A stretch of DNA of 64,000 nt. Origin: Schizochytrium sp. TIO01 (taxonomy: Eukaryota > Sar > Bigyra > Thraustochytrida > Thraustochytriidae). Below the pieces are notes generated by a model that was not told where the DNA came from, did no database searches, and worked only from the letters and a program-made list of their open reading frames with translations. The position numbers were made by a program, and so were the translations under genes. The stretch is taken from the NCBI GenBank assembly GCA_004764695.1, contig SMSO01000031.1, positions 7,373,261 through 7,437,260 of the forward strand, read 5' to 3'. This document shows positions 31,346-43,352 of the stretch, one piece after another; position 1 is the stretch's first letter; the number at the start of each line of letters is the position of its first letter.

Positions 31346-33905
31346 GCCTCTATTGCCTCTCTTGCCTCTAGTTTTTTCTTTTCTTCTTCTTTCTTGCTCT
31401 CTGCCTGTGTCTCTTTCACGCGCGTGTGCGCCTCGAGGGAAGGGAAGAGCAGGTAGGAAAGTAAGTACCTTTACATCTGCAAGAATAGTTGGCTGGCAGA
31501 CGTATAGGCTGTCTTCAGGCACCGATGGCAATAGGGCAATAGTGAAGCAAGCCTCTGTGCGAAGATTTTAGCTGTTCGAAGATGATTATACCGCTTTTCT
31601 CGCCAGATTGGCAGGCAAGGGTTTTAACTTTTGGTACGGGTAGGTATTAAGTGAGAAAGCTTTTATGAGAATCATCTTTCTCTTTTCTTTTCTTTTCCCT
31701 TGAAAGCTATTTAACCCCGAGCCTTTTCCCTTCCCTTCAATGAGCTAAATGAAAGTTTAATAGATTTAAAAAAAAAAAAAAATATTAACAAAAATATCGG
31801 TGTTTAATTTAAAAAATGACAAAAATGATAAATAAACAATACAAGATAGGAGGTGGAGAGGCCTTTTAGTTACCAAGAAGCAGCCACATAACCCACGGCT
31901 TGCCTGCGGAGAATGGACGCAGAGTCATTACCTCTTCCTTACCGACCGATTGTCCGAAGGAAATGCTCTTGACAGCCACATTTAATAGACGTGGGCACAT
32001 CAAACCCGGCCTCGCCATAGATTGATTTCTTCATTTTAAACTTAGGAGGTCTAAGTTTTGTACGCACGCATTCTTTTCATCTGAGTACTATACGCTCACT
32101 GTAACCTGCAGTGAGGCACTTCACTTCTTAGAGGCAATGCCGGTCCGAAGCCGCCGCCGGGGAAACCAACACCCTCTAGCACTCCCCCCCTGCCCCTTCG
32201 GACTATCATAAACCCTTGACGCTAAAATAATCGGAATAAGAAGAGGGAGGCAGGCTGTGTGAGTCAAGTCGCCCCTAAGGATAACGCGAATGTGGCGGAG
32301 CATGTTTCTCTTCTTTTCTTCACTTTTCTTTTACTAGGTACTTACCTACCTAGCTACATACCTCTTCTCTTTTTAATTATACCTGATCATGTAAAATTGA
32401 AATTCAATTTTATTATTTTAATTTTAAAAATAGAACTTTTGATTTTATTTTAAATTTTAAAAACGTTCTATGTTTCTTAATCCTGCTCAGAGTAATGAAC
32501 TCCACCTAGGAAGCTATATCCAGAGATCTCCCGAATTCGAGTCCAAAGGGTTCGAGGGCAGCTTTTGGTTGCGTTTATTTGCCAACTTGCCAATAGCATG
32601 TAGTCTTGACGTAATGAACCAATCTAGGTACCTCGCACATCCATCTATCAACACAAAACCTATTGGCGATTTTCGAATGTTCTAAAATGAGAAGCGTATG
32701 ATTGAACGAACAACTGCGAGCACATGCAGACTCTGAAATGACCAGCGCAGTTATGAGAGTTGATGAAGAATGAGCTTTAAAACCGCCTTTGGTTACGAGA
32801 GTAGCTTTGGCATGCTGATTCTACTTCCTTGAAAGGAAAAGATATCAACGGAAACAGTCGTACTTTGAACGTTTCTCCTTACATAAATACTGCAAGGTGA
32901 AATTAAACAAAAAAGCACGTGAATATCTGTTATCTACCAGTATTCCTCCTGTTCGTTTTAATCTCATAGCTGCTCGCTGCTGCAACCAACGAGTCATAAC
33001 TAGCAGCATTATTGTCAGAACTATAACCTCGCTCTCTCAAAACAAATTTTTGCTTTCTTCTAATTTTTCTAAAGCTCTCGATATGCTTACTGTATACCCT
33101 CTCTCTTTTTTTTTGAGTTTTTTTTTTGGTTTTAAACAAGCTAAAAGATTTCATTCAATCAATATTATTTTATCTTTGCAACTCTTTTTCGTACTAAATA
33201 CCACTTGCTCTAAGGAAGAGGGAGGAACTCGTTCTATTTTTCATCTGCCTTTGGACATCTGTTAGTTAGTTAGTCTCATTAGTCTCAGTACCTCTATTAG
33301 TTCCTAACTACTCTAGGTATAGATAGGTACAGCTCACGCACTTTTCGCTCTTTATCCCCTCATTAAGCTTCTTCCTTTCCTGGGGTCAATGACTCGCTTC
33401 GAAGTTCCCGTTCTTTCGCCTCTTTTTCCAGGCCGCCCGGTACCACGAAAGAAAGAAACTGGGGAACATCGAGCTTGAAGACTTCGCTGCTGATCCCCAT
33501 CGAAGAAAGAATAAAAGCGTGGCTGCATTTATTCATGCATAGCTAGCTAGCTAGCTCCCCGTGGATACTTTGCAGTTGTTTGAGTTGGTGTTTTTCGCCA
33601 TCATCTCAAAGTACCCGTCTCCATTTTTTCCCTTCTTCCTTTCTCTTTTTCTTTTCTCTTGCTTTGAAACAGTCATGCATGTGCTATTCTCGCAGGATTA
33701 AGAACCCACTGCACGCACTTCAACGCTTTCTCTCCCTGCTCTCGGCATGGCTGTGAGTGACGTCCACACGCGCGTGGAGGAAGGAACAAGGAAGGAGGAA
33801 GCCTCGCTCTCTGTTATTCACTGGAAAACGAAACAGCCACAAAACAAAGCCGCTGTCTTTCAAGCGACTTTCGTGTGACTGGCGAGGATAACGAACATCA
33901 CAGCG

Positions 33906-33956
33906 CTCTTGTTTATTTGTTTATTTGTTTCTTTGTTTCTTTGTTTCTTTGTTTCG
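33906..33956. repeat. (GTTT)n-like microsatellite
   Basis: GTTTATTT and GTTTCTTT units drifting into one another over about 50 bases. Confidence 0.85.
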
Positions 33957-34568
33957 TTGCGCAACCCAAATCACAGGTCCAGGTCAACTGGGCGTCCATC
34001 TTCTTGGCAACGAAGGAGTCGCTGGCCAAGTCGTTTTCAACGAACGGCTGCGAGTCGTCGTCGCCGTCGCCGTCGCCGTTGTCGATAAAGTCGATCTCAG
34101 GAAGCCGCACGAACGAGAGGGTTTTCAAAAAGTCGTGCTCACGGAGCCTGCGCGAAGAGACGGAGTCGGATAGATGAGCGGATGAGTGGATGGACTGATC
34201 GATTGACAGATGGATAGATGGATGGATGGACCAGTGATAACGGAATGTAATGCTGAGAACGAATAGGACTAACCCTGCCGACCTTTTCGCCCTTCTCCGG
34301 GTTTTCCGGAGTGGCATACGTCTCTGAGGGCTTGAAGAATTAAAGCCGCCCAAGAAACCAGGAAACCAAATTCACAACCGCCGCATGAAAGGCAAATGAC
34401 AACTTGAAACGCGTTGAACGAGACTCAAAGCACTGATCAACGGGCGTTTCATTGGCTCCATCAAAGTCATCTGTGCGCACGCATTCATTTATCCACGCAC
34501 GCATTCACGCACACGCTGACACAGACACACATTCTTTTTCGCACACACTCCGATGGATCGATCATTCA

Positions 34569-34642
34569 TCCACTCATTCGATCACTCACTCATTCGATCA
34601 CTCACTCATTCGATCACTCACTCATTCGATCACTCACTCACC
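34569..34642. repeat. 16-base tandem repeat
   Basis: The unit CACTCATTCGATCACT recurs about four and a half times almost perfectly and itself contains TCGATC. A translated His/Ser-rich open frame over it is spurious. Confidence 0.85.
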
Positions 34643-36715
34643 GACTCGCTGGCGCGCTGCCACGGGCTCGAAGGCGCAACGTCCAAGAAGCCGGAGTCCG
34701 TCTTTTTGAGCCATAAAAGGACCATCCATCCATAGAAGGCTCATGGAGTTTTTTATTTTTTTATTTTTTTATTTTTTTTTTCTGAGCCTCGCATCATTGC
34801 GTTGATTTGAAAGATGTCTTGTTTAGTGAAAGCTGCTTAGCGAAAGCTAGGCCAGCCCTAGAAGGTGTTTTGTGTAGCTTTTTTAGTTTGGGTTTTTAGT
34901 TTGGGTTTATAGTTTGTTTTTTGTTTAGTTTGTTTGTTTGTCTGTCTGTTTAGCTCCTCCCTTAGCTGTGCCGCGCGCCCCTTCACCTTACTGAGGACGG
35001 ATATGATAAACGGTAGGAGCACCTTGCGTGGGTCCTAGTCCAACTAGGCGGGAAGGAGACGAAGTGTCTCATGCATTGTTTTATGAGGTAGTGGGAAAGT
35101 ACGAGAATGCTTTTAGTTTCACTTCAATTCACTTATAGAGCCGAGTACCCAGGGAGTGGTTGCTTTTAGTCCTGAAAGCGTTTGACTTGTTTCTTTCTTC
35201 TGGTCTTTGAGGGGTTTTTTCTTTGGCTTCTGAGAGAACTCTCTCGATTCATAATTTATATTTTGTATAATGGATGAATGTTATAACTCTTGAGAGGTGG
35301 CAAATCCTTCATCTCAAATGGCAGTGAAGATTGGCTCTCGGGACTCGTGAAAGTCGCCGAGGTATGCACAGAGTTTGCCAAACGGGGGCGCTACTGACAT
35401 TGAGCTAATTGCGCGAAGCTTTTTGCGTCGCCAATTTGGGGTGTCTGATTCTTGCAATACGCAACGCAAAGCTTTCGTTTGGAGTCACGAGCTGTAGCAT
35501 GCTCACCTGAGAGAGGATGTAGCAGATCGAGCACTTACTTGTTGGCACCGCGGAAGTACTGTTAGAAATCATAGTCCGTCTAAAGCTGAGAAGTATTGTT
35601 CTATGCATGCAAAGAAGGCATTCGCTCACCTAGTTTTAACTCCCTTCGGTGCTTTCGATGTGTCATTTGCAAGCAACAATGACCCCCGCCGGCTCGTGAT
35701 GAAGAAAAGGGGCATGCTTTGAGGAGCGGAATCCAAGTCCCTTGCACGGTGACTTTTCAATGGCCGTCGTCTGATTCACAACCGCTGAAGATATATTGCA
35801 GTTTGATGCCTGATTGTTACGGCAACCCTGTAAGACCAGAAGATAGCAGCCAAACATCGGTTTTCTGTTGTTGCATAAAACTGACCCTGCAGTTGCTGAG
35901 ATGGATGGTCAATACGCTCCCTTCGCTCATGAGGCTGATCCTTATCATTGAACTGCCTGGAGGGGGAACCTGTAGCATAATGAAATGCCCTGCTATTGCG
36001 TCAATACTTGTCGTTTATGTCGGTACCTATGATCTTGCAAAAGGAGGGCTCACGTTACAATTGACGGACCAGTCAGTTCTATGTCAAAGGTTGGCAAGGA
36101 GTGATCAGCTAAGTCTCAGGCTCACGATGCGAAGCCTTAAAGCTAAAAGGAGTCGTAGGTACCTTCAAATAAATCAAGTAGCCAGTAGTAGTTCTTTGAC
36201 TCGCACGCAGGCTGGTGAGATCCTCGTAGGCGATAATATATCAAAATGCAAATATGAATCAGGATATTCATTATCGATAGATGGATCTGTTATTTTTATT
36301 CTTTGTATGAAGATTTATTTTAAAAAATAAATAATAGTACACAATCCTGCACGGACATCGATATCTACTAGGACAATTCCTTCGTTGCCACCTCGGTAAT
36401 CTGTTACATGTAATCTCCTAACATTAACTTTGTTTGCCATTGCTGCGAAGGTATACGTATGGCTATCGATTCGTGCCAAGACATTTATTTTCTTGTTGAC
36501 TCTTCTTATTGCAGCAAGTTTGGGCATTTTCAACCGTGACCAAAACCTTTCGTTTACTTTACTTAGCATTGCAGTGATAACAACAGCCAAAAAAAAACAG
36601 AAAAAGAAAACGCGCTGCCACGAGCACCTACCTACCTAGCCAAGACCAGGTATCTAATATCTGATGTAACTTTCTACCCTCTTACTCTCTAAAATGGATC
36701 TCAGATCGCGGACTG

Positions 36716-36775
36716 GCCAAGGTTTGAGAAGATATAATCTTATTAGCCAAGGTTTGAGAAGATATAATCTTATTG
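36716..36775. repeat. 30-base perfect tandem duplication
   Basis: Two adjacent copies of a 30-base unit beginning GCCAAGGTTTGAGAAG; the unit itself is not low-complexity. Confidence 0.9.
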
Positions 36776-37363
36776 TAATTAACTGAGACTGACATCCACG
36801 CCGATAATTACTCTTCCTTCACGAGAAGAGACCAACTAGCTAGAGCTTTTCAGGCAGGCAGGCAGACAGCCTAGATTAAAAGCGATGCATCAATTTTTAA
36901 ACTAACAAAGCTATAAACTTGAAACTATAATATTATAAAAGAAGGTAGCTAGCAATTGCTTGTAGAAGGGTGCTTTTTAAAGCTCAGGTTGCTGTGGGCC
37001 AACAAACGAGGTACTGCTGCTTCCTTCATTCATTCTATGAAATGTATTTGTCTTAATTAATTTCAAGTAATTTTATTTTTTAAAGGAGACAAAATAACAA
37101 AATATTCATTAAATACTCCTTGTAATAGATTATTGCCTAAGGTGGCCTGCGTACGCATTCGTCGCAAATCGAGTCTCAATCCTAGCTCCAGACTCTCAGT
37201 CAACCAGGAGCTGGATTCTTGGATGGGATGGGATGTAATATATGGTCGAAAGTTTGAACGGTGAGCTAACTAACCCCCCTTTCCCCTTCCCCTGTTCCTC
37301 AGGGAAAGAAAGGCCCAACCTGAAAGCCTGAAGACTTTTATTTCTTTTCTTTTTAAATAAAAT

Positions 37364-37401
37364 AAAATAATATAAATAAATATAAATATAAATATAAATA
37401 A
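37364..37401. repeat. AT-rich AAATA/AAATAT repeat
   Basis: Units of AAATAAAAT and then AAATAT repeated over about 40 bases. Confidence 0.8.
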
Positions 37402-38146
37402 AACTCTCTTTTTATCTCTTTTATTTTGCAATATGGCTTCACATTGCCACCAGCAGATTACGCTATGTTCATATGTTGAGCTGCGTGGAGGCGCAGGGTG
37501 CAATCGGTGAAGGCTGCACTTTGCGGAAAGTCAAATATATCGGGCAGTTCCGAAGCCGCCAAATTCCTTCGGACGTTTGACTCCTTGCTCGTTATAAGGT
37601 TTTCATTTCTTACTTCAACTCTTTTGACTATTTCCTACAAAGTATTCCTTTCTTTTCATATAGGTACATGTATAGCATATTTTATAAAAAGTTTTATGAA
37701 GAACACCACTATGATATTCTATCAAAGAGAAAAAAAGTCTTACAAATTACAAACAAGAGCGACCTCTAAAACGTCAGGTGACATTTCCCCAAGAAAAGTA
37801 GTCGCTGGTTTTCCTATGCGTACGCAACGCTTCGAAAACCTGGAACGGTGATGTTGAGCTCTTTCTGAAGCCGAGCCTTTTTGGCAAAATTCACGCTTGC
37901 CAACGCTGATAGTTGAGGATTACATGGTAGAACCGACTACACGACATGGGCTGCACCACCAAGATCGATCTCAAATGCCTTAAAGAACCCTTGAATATTT
38001 TCAACTAGGAAGAGATACCCTTTTCCACAAAAACAACAGAACAAATTGTGGATTCGTGGACCTTATTAGACAGCCGCGCACTTCTGTCGAGTCTTGGCAG
38101 CAGCTAATCAACGCAACCAAAAGAACCTCTCCAAATACACACAAAT

Positions 38147-38148
<2 letters not shown>

Positions 38149-38199
<51 letters not shown>
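38149..38199. repeat. (CAG)17 microsatellite
   Basis: Seventeen perfect CAG units within the gene desert. It gives a poly-Ala, poly-Gln or poly-Ser frame depending on reading, but no gene is apparent around it. Confidence 0.95.
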
Positions 38200-38200
<1 letters not shown>

Positions 38201-39529
38201 CCCTCTACTACCTCTTAGAGAGAGGGCAGAAAGGCCTTTAAAACTTACAACCTCAAGTTTTCATTTACAAGTGAATTCGATGTTCGGATAACTCCCTCTC
38301 AGAATTACACTTACCCTATGCCCGACACCGAAAGTCGCCGCGATCTGCCAACCGATGACTGACCAGTGCAAGCAGCCTCTACAGCACCGTGATAGGCTGG
38401 CCAGGAGGAAAGAACCGATGCCGAAGCCTTGGGATTACAGCGCGTTCTCCTCTTCTCTTCAATTCTGTCCTATTCTCTTCCTGTGCCAGGGTCCTTTGAG
38501 GCCAAAGCAGCGAAGATTTCGTGATCATAGATATGGGTGGATGGAGCTTGGGTGGATTTTGCGAAACAGTCCCCCGGGTGGATTTTACTCTCGGGACTTG
38601 GGCCCCTCACGTCTCTTGGCCATTCACTCTTCTCACTCTAGCAAGGGAGCAGTGTGCATCTCGCACCAGGATGTGGTAGTGCACGGGTAGGTGTAGTCAG
38701 CACGCAAACTGACCACATGCGTGGCTCTTATGGAGCCGGGAAGAAAGCATCTCTGTTAGCATGGATTGAGACAGCACTGTTTGCAGTACTTTCACATACA
38801 AGCGCCAAGCTTGGGTTGAGTGACCTACGAAGGAAGCGCTGGGAAGTGGTGTTGATGGGAGCAAGTTAAGCTTGCTTTGCGACAATGCGATGCCTTTACA
38901 ATTTGATAGAGCGCAACAGACAAAAGGGTAATATCCTTGCAGAAGCGTCACGTGTGGGCCCCAAAATTTCTACCCAAATGTGGACCTGCTTTAGGGTGAT
39001 AGCTGGTAAGGCTATTGGTAACGAACTGATTTGTCTATCCCTTTCTAAAACTTCAATATACTTAGTAGTCAAGTAGGAACTTACCTATGCAGTATGGGAT
39101 CACTCTCACTAGTTAGAGGTACCCTACTGAGTTAAAATCTGTAGCTTGGGTAAAATTCCCAAGCCAAAATAATCACTCAAGTTGTTACGCGATGGAAAAC
39201 AAACGCGCACTTGTTACTCTTACACCAGCTCGAATAACTACTTACAGTATCAGGAACCTACTCTCACAAATACCATCATTATTGAATTCGTTATTATTGA
39301 ATAAGTATGTAAGCTTCTCAGTTCGAATTGTTTTCGCAATGGTTTGTGGCAGATTTCATTTGTCCTCTTCCTCAGGAAATAACAATAGTAGTAATCGTAT
39401 CCTAATCATCTGCAAATTGTCAAAGCCTATGAGAGACTTCGAATGAATTTATTCTTTTGAGAACTTGGTTTTAAACTCAGCAGTGTTATCTTAGGCTAAT
39501 AGGCTGGTTTTACTTGCACTCTTCTCCTT

Positions 39530-39560
39530 CTTTTCTTTTCTTTTCTTTTCTTTTCTTTTC
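39530..39560. repeat. (TTTTC)n microsatellite
   Basis: About six TTTTC units on the plus strand. Confidence 0.9.
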
Positions 39561-39857
39561 GGAAGTATGTTGTAAAGTTTGTATGCGCGTAGACAGAGTA
39601 CCTCTTGTAATGTATTTAATGCAGACGATGTTATATCTTGAATTTCTTCGTCTTCCATGAAAAAAAGCTTTAAAAGCTCACGTGAGACATTCAACTCATT
39701 CAGTGTATGCATCATTATGGGCAAAGCGAAAACCTTTGTTGAAGTTAGTCTTCTAGTACTCTATGAATTAATTATTCACGTTGCTTAATCCACGATATGA
39801 GGATAGATATATTCTGAAAGCAAGCTACGCAGCTACATGTAAATAAACAAACAAACA

Positions 39858-39894
39858 ATGCTACATTGCTACATTGCTACATTGCTACATTGCT
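39858..39894. repeat. 8-base tandem repeat (TTGCTACA)
   Basis: Four and a half copies of an 8-base unit. Confidence 0.88.
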
Positions 39895-40785
39895 TGAATC
39901 TCAAAGAGATCTTTTTTCAAGATAACATCCTTAAAAATTTGATTTGCAGTCTGAATCAGATTAGTCTATATTGATTCAAACAGCTGCTTCTTAGAACTTA
40001 TACAACCGCAGCATCACTTGAATCTCCAGGCGAAATGTCATTTTGCTTAAGTTCATGTCTACAGAAATTACTCTTGAAGTACCCTTGCAAAGTTAAGTTT
40101 TCCTGCTCCGGTGCTTGAGACTGTTCCAAGTTTATATATTTTTAGTATTTGAACTAATAACTTACTTTGTTTGGGTATCTTTAATCCAGAGCTCTTCAAA
40201 GCCATTCATATTATTACTGAATGCATGAATACGAAATCATAGTAAATTCCTTAAAGACAATATGGTGTGGAGTCTTAGCAAAATATTTTAAAGGGTCATT
40301 TCTGTCCTAAAGAAGGTTTCGTGCTGTTGATGTGGACTTTAGTTGATGTGGCCCACTTTGATGAAGCGAGCAATCGCGTTCAGCTATATTGGTTCTGGTC
40401 GTCATCATTTATTGACACAGCTTTGTTCTGTAAAACATGATATAATAACACGACCAGTGGGTTATAGTAGCAATTGGTGGACTATCACGCAAACAGCAGA
40501 TTACGAATGTATATAACTGTTCTAGATAGCCTGAGAAACAGCCGGTTCAATTTAGGCTCTTAAATTGAATACTATACTTGTAAAAATATTTACCTCACTT
40601 GTGAGGTATTTATACTTCACTTACAGAAAGCGGAAGAAGTAGAAAAGAGAATGCGAGAGTGGGATGACGCTCGCTGCGATCTAGGCGTTAATGGCAGAAC
40701 TGGATCACTTTGAGGCACTTGGTCACTCAAGCAGAGGCGCGACATAAGCCATCGCGCTGGCATCGAGGCTTAACCCTCGGCAGTT

Positions 40786-42501
40786 ATGTCGCAGCGACCG
40801 CTTCTTCACCTCGGAAGTGAGGACAGCACCGCCTCTGGCGGCAACTCTGATGAAAGATATGGCAGTATGGCGACATCGAGGGCGCCATCCTCACCCTACT
40901 CCTCTTCAGCAGCTCTTGAAGCGAGCTCAAACGCAATATCAAGAGCCAACTTAATGCCCAACTCGGCATCAAACTTGAGTCTGAATTTGCCCTCAAGCCC
41001 TCGACGAAAGCACTCGGACGCTCCAGAGCCCGAGGTTGTGGCCGCCGCGTCTGCAGCAGCAGCAGCTAGAACAACAGGGACTTCGTCTTCGCCGCTACCA
41101 TCTCCAACGAGTCAACAAAGACGATGGGGTTCGTTGAATCGAGGCTCCTCGTTTGCATATCCTTCAGTGACTCAGGAGGAATCCGATAGGCTCTTCCAGC
41201 AGTACAACGAAGAGTACGAGCGAATCGACTGGGCCAGAGGATGGCACTCTTCTCGCGAGGAGGCAGCTGGCCGAGCGAGCAGCAGCTGGAGACTCATGAA
41301 CCGTAGCGCTGACTTCGGACAATCAACTGGAAGTCTCCGCATGGCACGTCTGAATCGGTCCGCGGCACTGTATTTTGCTGACTTGTGGCACACGCTCGTG
41401 GACTCCAGCCTCCGTGTTGTATTTTTGGTGTTCATACTCTTATACCTTCTAGCCATTCTTGTATTCACATTCATTTACATGATGATGTCTGAAGCATGCC
41501 AGCTCGACCTTGCAACGTTCGGCGCAGCATGGGCATTCTCTTTGGAGACTATTATGACCATCGGATATGCTTTTCCAGGAAAGGGAGACTACTTTACGCA
41601 GTGCTGGCCCTTGGTGGTGTCTGTCACTCTGGAAAGTATTCTTGGTGTAATTTGTGACTCTGTCTGTGTGGGACTTGTCTTTGCGCGACTTTCTCGGGCG
41701 CAGACGCGGGCGGCGACTATCGTGTTCTCAGATTGCGCAGTGATGCGCAGAATCCATGGAAAACTTTCCATTATGTTCCAAGTTGCCGAAATGAGAAAGC
41801 ATCAACTGGTAGAGGCACATGTCAGATGCTATGCAGTCAGCCGTCACCGCTGCGCTGACAGCTCCCCGCTTTTTTATTTTCGATCCGACATGATGCGCCT
41901 TGTCAAACCTGATGACGAGCTTGGCGGAATGCTTTTCATGGCCTTCCCCAACGTGATCGTACACAATATTGACCACTTCTCTCCTTTGCAACCCCCACCT
42001 ATACATCAATCATCTATGGGCTTTATCAAACAGCCTAATCCAAGTAAGGAAAACATATTCCCTGGTGTCATACAACGGGATTGCGATGTGGAGAATGGGT
42101 CTCGTGATCTCGTTCATGACCCTGACCACCCGAGTGTGATTGTAGGAAACCAGGAAATTGAACCAAAGATCCCACCCTCCATCGTACCTGGCTCTGCCAG
42201 TGCTGAGGCGGCTCAGCGGGCCTATGCCGCCGAGGAAGAAAAAATTAAAAAATACTTGATGGAGCATCGAGTTGAGATCATCTGCCTTGTAGAGGGTATT
42301 GATGCCGTGACTAGCGACACTATCCAGGCCCGTCATTCCTATTGCTTCGAAGATATCATGTGGCACTTTGATTTTGTTCCTTGCTTGTTGGAGGATGAGG
42401 ATGGTGCAGCTCAGTTAGACTTCGAGCAATTTCACAAAGTCTTTCCAGTACCAGAACCTTACAAGAACCTCCCTCCTATGTACTTGTTTTCGTGCCCTTA
42501 A
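40786..42501 (+). CDS. Inward-rectifier (Kir) potassium channel with atypical TIGYA filter
   Basis: One exon, 571 residues. Residues 1-150 are Ser/Ala-rich and probably disordered. Two membrane segments follow (about 208-235 and 276-300), flanking a pore loop. The cytosolic domain then matches Kir channels: ATIVFSDCAVMRRIHGKLSI, then LVEAHVRCYAV, then PNVIVHNIDHFSPL. Near the C-terminus are EIICLVEGIDAVTSDTIQAR-SY and FHKVFPVPEP. The pair of extracellular cysteines around the pore (SEAC and FTQC) that forms the Kir disulfide is present. The selectivity filter, residues 258-262, reads T-I-G-Y-A where almost all K+ channels have G-Y-G. About 90 residues are inserted in the cytosolic domain after HFSPLQPP. 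Kir channels are tetramers gated by PIP2. Whether this one is selective for K+ cannot be said. A promoter should lie at the edge of the desert just upstream. Confidence 0.88.
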   Translation: MSQRPLLHLGSEDSTASGGNSDERYGSMATSRAPSSPYSSSAALEASSNAISRANLMPNSASNLSLNLPSSPRRKHSDAPEPEVVAAASAAAAARTTGTSSSPLPSPTSQQRRWGSLNRGSSFAYPSVTQEESDRLFQQYNEEYERIDWARGWHSSREEAAGRASSSWRLMNRSADFGQSTGSLRMARLNRSAALYFADLWHTLVDSSLRVVFLVFILLYLLAILVFTFIYMMMSEACQLDLATFGAAWAFSLETIMTIGYAFPGKGDYFTQCWPLVVSVTLESILGVICDSVCVGLVFARLSRAQTRAATIVFSDCAVMRRIHGKLSIMFQVAEMRKHQLVEAHVRCYAVSRHRCADSSPLFYFRSDMMRLVKPDDELGGMLFMAFPNVIVHNIDHFSPLQPPPIHQSSMGFIKQPNPSKENIFPGVIQRDCDVENGSRDLVHDPDHPSVIVGNQEIEPKIPPSIVPGSASAEAAQRAYAAEEEKIKKYLMEHRVEIICLVEGIDAVTSDTIQARHSYCFEDIMWHFDFVPCLLEDEDGAAQLDFEQFHKVFPVPEPYKNLPPMYLFSCP

Positions 42502-43352
42502 ACGCTAATTTAAAATATGGTCTTTCCAGGAATCTGGGGATAAAGGACATCGCAATGTCAAGTATAATGATTTGCCTTGGAAGAAACCTTTCTACTTCGC
42601 AGCTACTACTCTGCTATCTTAAGAGACCGTCGTTAATGTGTAAATACCAGAAATGTCCTCCCAAACATGTTTTAAATTTGTCAGTCTTCTACACTGGAGC
42701 ACTTTAAAGAGGCTTTTTCCATTGATGTAACACCTTGCTCACTATGTATCACGTTTAATCGACTCTCTCCACCAGAACCCAGTACCTTATACCGAAATCT
42801 GACAAAGGTAAAGTACTACCCGCTTGCTTTAGTTCTTCAGTCTTTTGGAGTCATTCACGATCTAGACTCCTATAGATACTAGCTAAAACTTGATAAAAAA
42901 GAAAGCGCCTTGGGTACAGCTAGTGCTGCCTATGAGGGATTAAGTAGTCCTATAGTAAAGAGAAGTATGAAGGACGACGCTCTACGAAGAACTTTGCAGA
43001 TACCCTCGAATCTGAAGAAGCTCACGACTGAGGAGGGAAGTAAGACTCTGCGCATAGAGTGTAGGAGGCTTGCAGGCTCCTGTCTCTAAGAAGATACGGT
43101 TTCGTCGACCATTAGGCTCGTTGAAGGTTGAGAGCTCTGCGAAAGCTACGAGATCTACCTTGGATACTAAACGTCACCAAGACCGAGCTAGAAAACTACA
43201 CTCAACTTCACTGCTGAAGATCTTGAGGTTTTATAGCCACACACCATCTCCAGACATCTCCCCCTCTGTTTACACTAATCTGTGAGCCAAATTGCCACAA
43301 GATAACGGCGCCCTTATTGGTATATTTTCCTTATCTATATTAGCGCTGCACC
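42502..43352. other. Intergenic region between two plus-strand genes, no supported gene
   Basis: About 850 bases with only short open frames. It should hold the 3' end of the Kir gene and the promoter of the next gene. Confidence 0.5.

Larger units (their letters stand above)
26071..40785. other. Gene-poor, microsatellite-rich desert of about 14.7 kb
   Basis: I can support no gene in this stretch. Open frames are short or consist of translated simple repeats such as CATT, AATC, GAA/GAT and CAG. The longest other frame (35719-36330) starts at TTG and has no domain. Microsatellites are very dense and mostly four-base units: CTTT, AGAC, TTTA, AATC, GAGT, AATA, ATTC, TATC and GTTT. A 16-base tandem repeat, an 8-base tandem repeat and a 30-base duplication are also present. 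Words containing TAGGTA/TACCTA recur throughout. No transposase, reverse transcriptase, terminal repeat pair or tRNA was found by eye. Confidence 0.7.

Noticed and set aside
33537-33556. CTAG repeat as a possible mobile-element end
   Set aside because: No partner terminal repeat, target duplication or transposase frame lies nearby; a simple tetranucleotide run explains it.
35719-36330. Longest non-repetitive open frame in the gene desert
   Set aside because: It starts with TTG, the first ATG leaves a much shorter frame, and the product shows no domain, signal or composition of a real protein.
39491-39724. Minus-strand frame resembling a HEAT-like helix (ELLKLFFMEDEEIQ)
   Set aside because: It ends in a translated TTTTC repeat and no joining exons with matching splice sites could be found.
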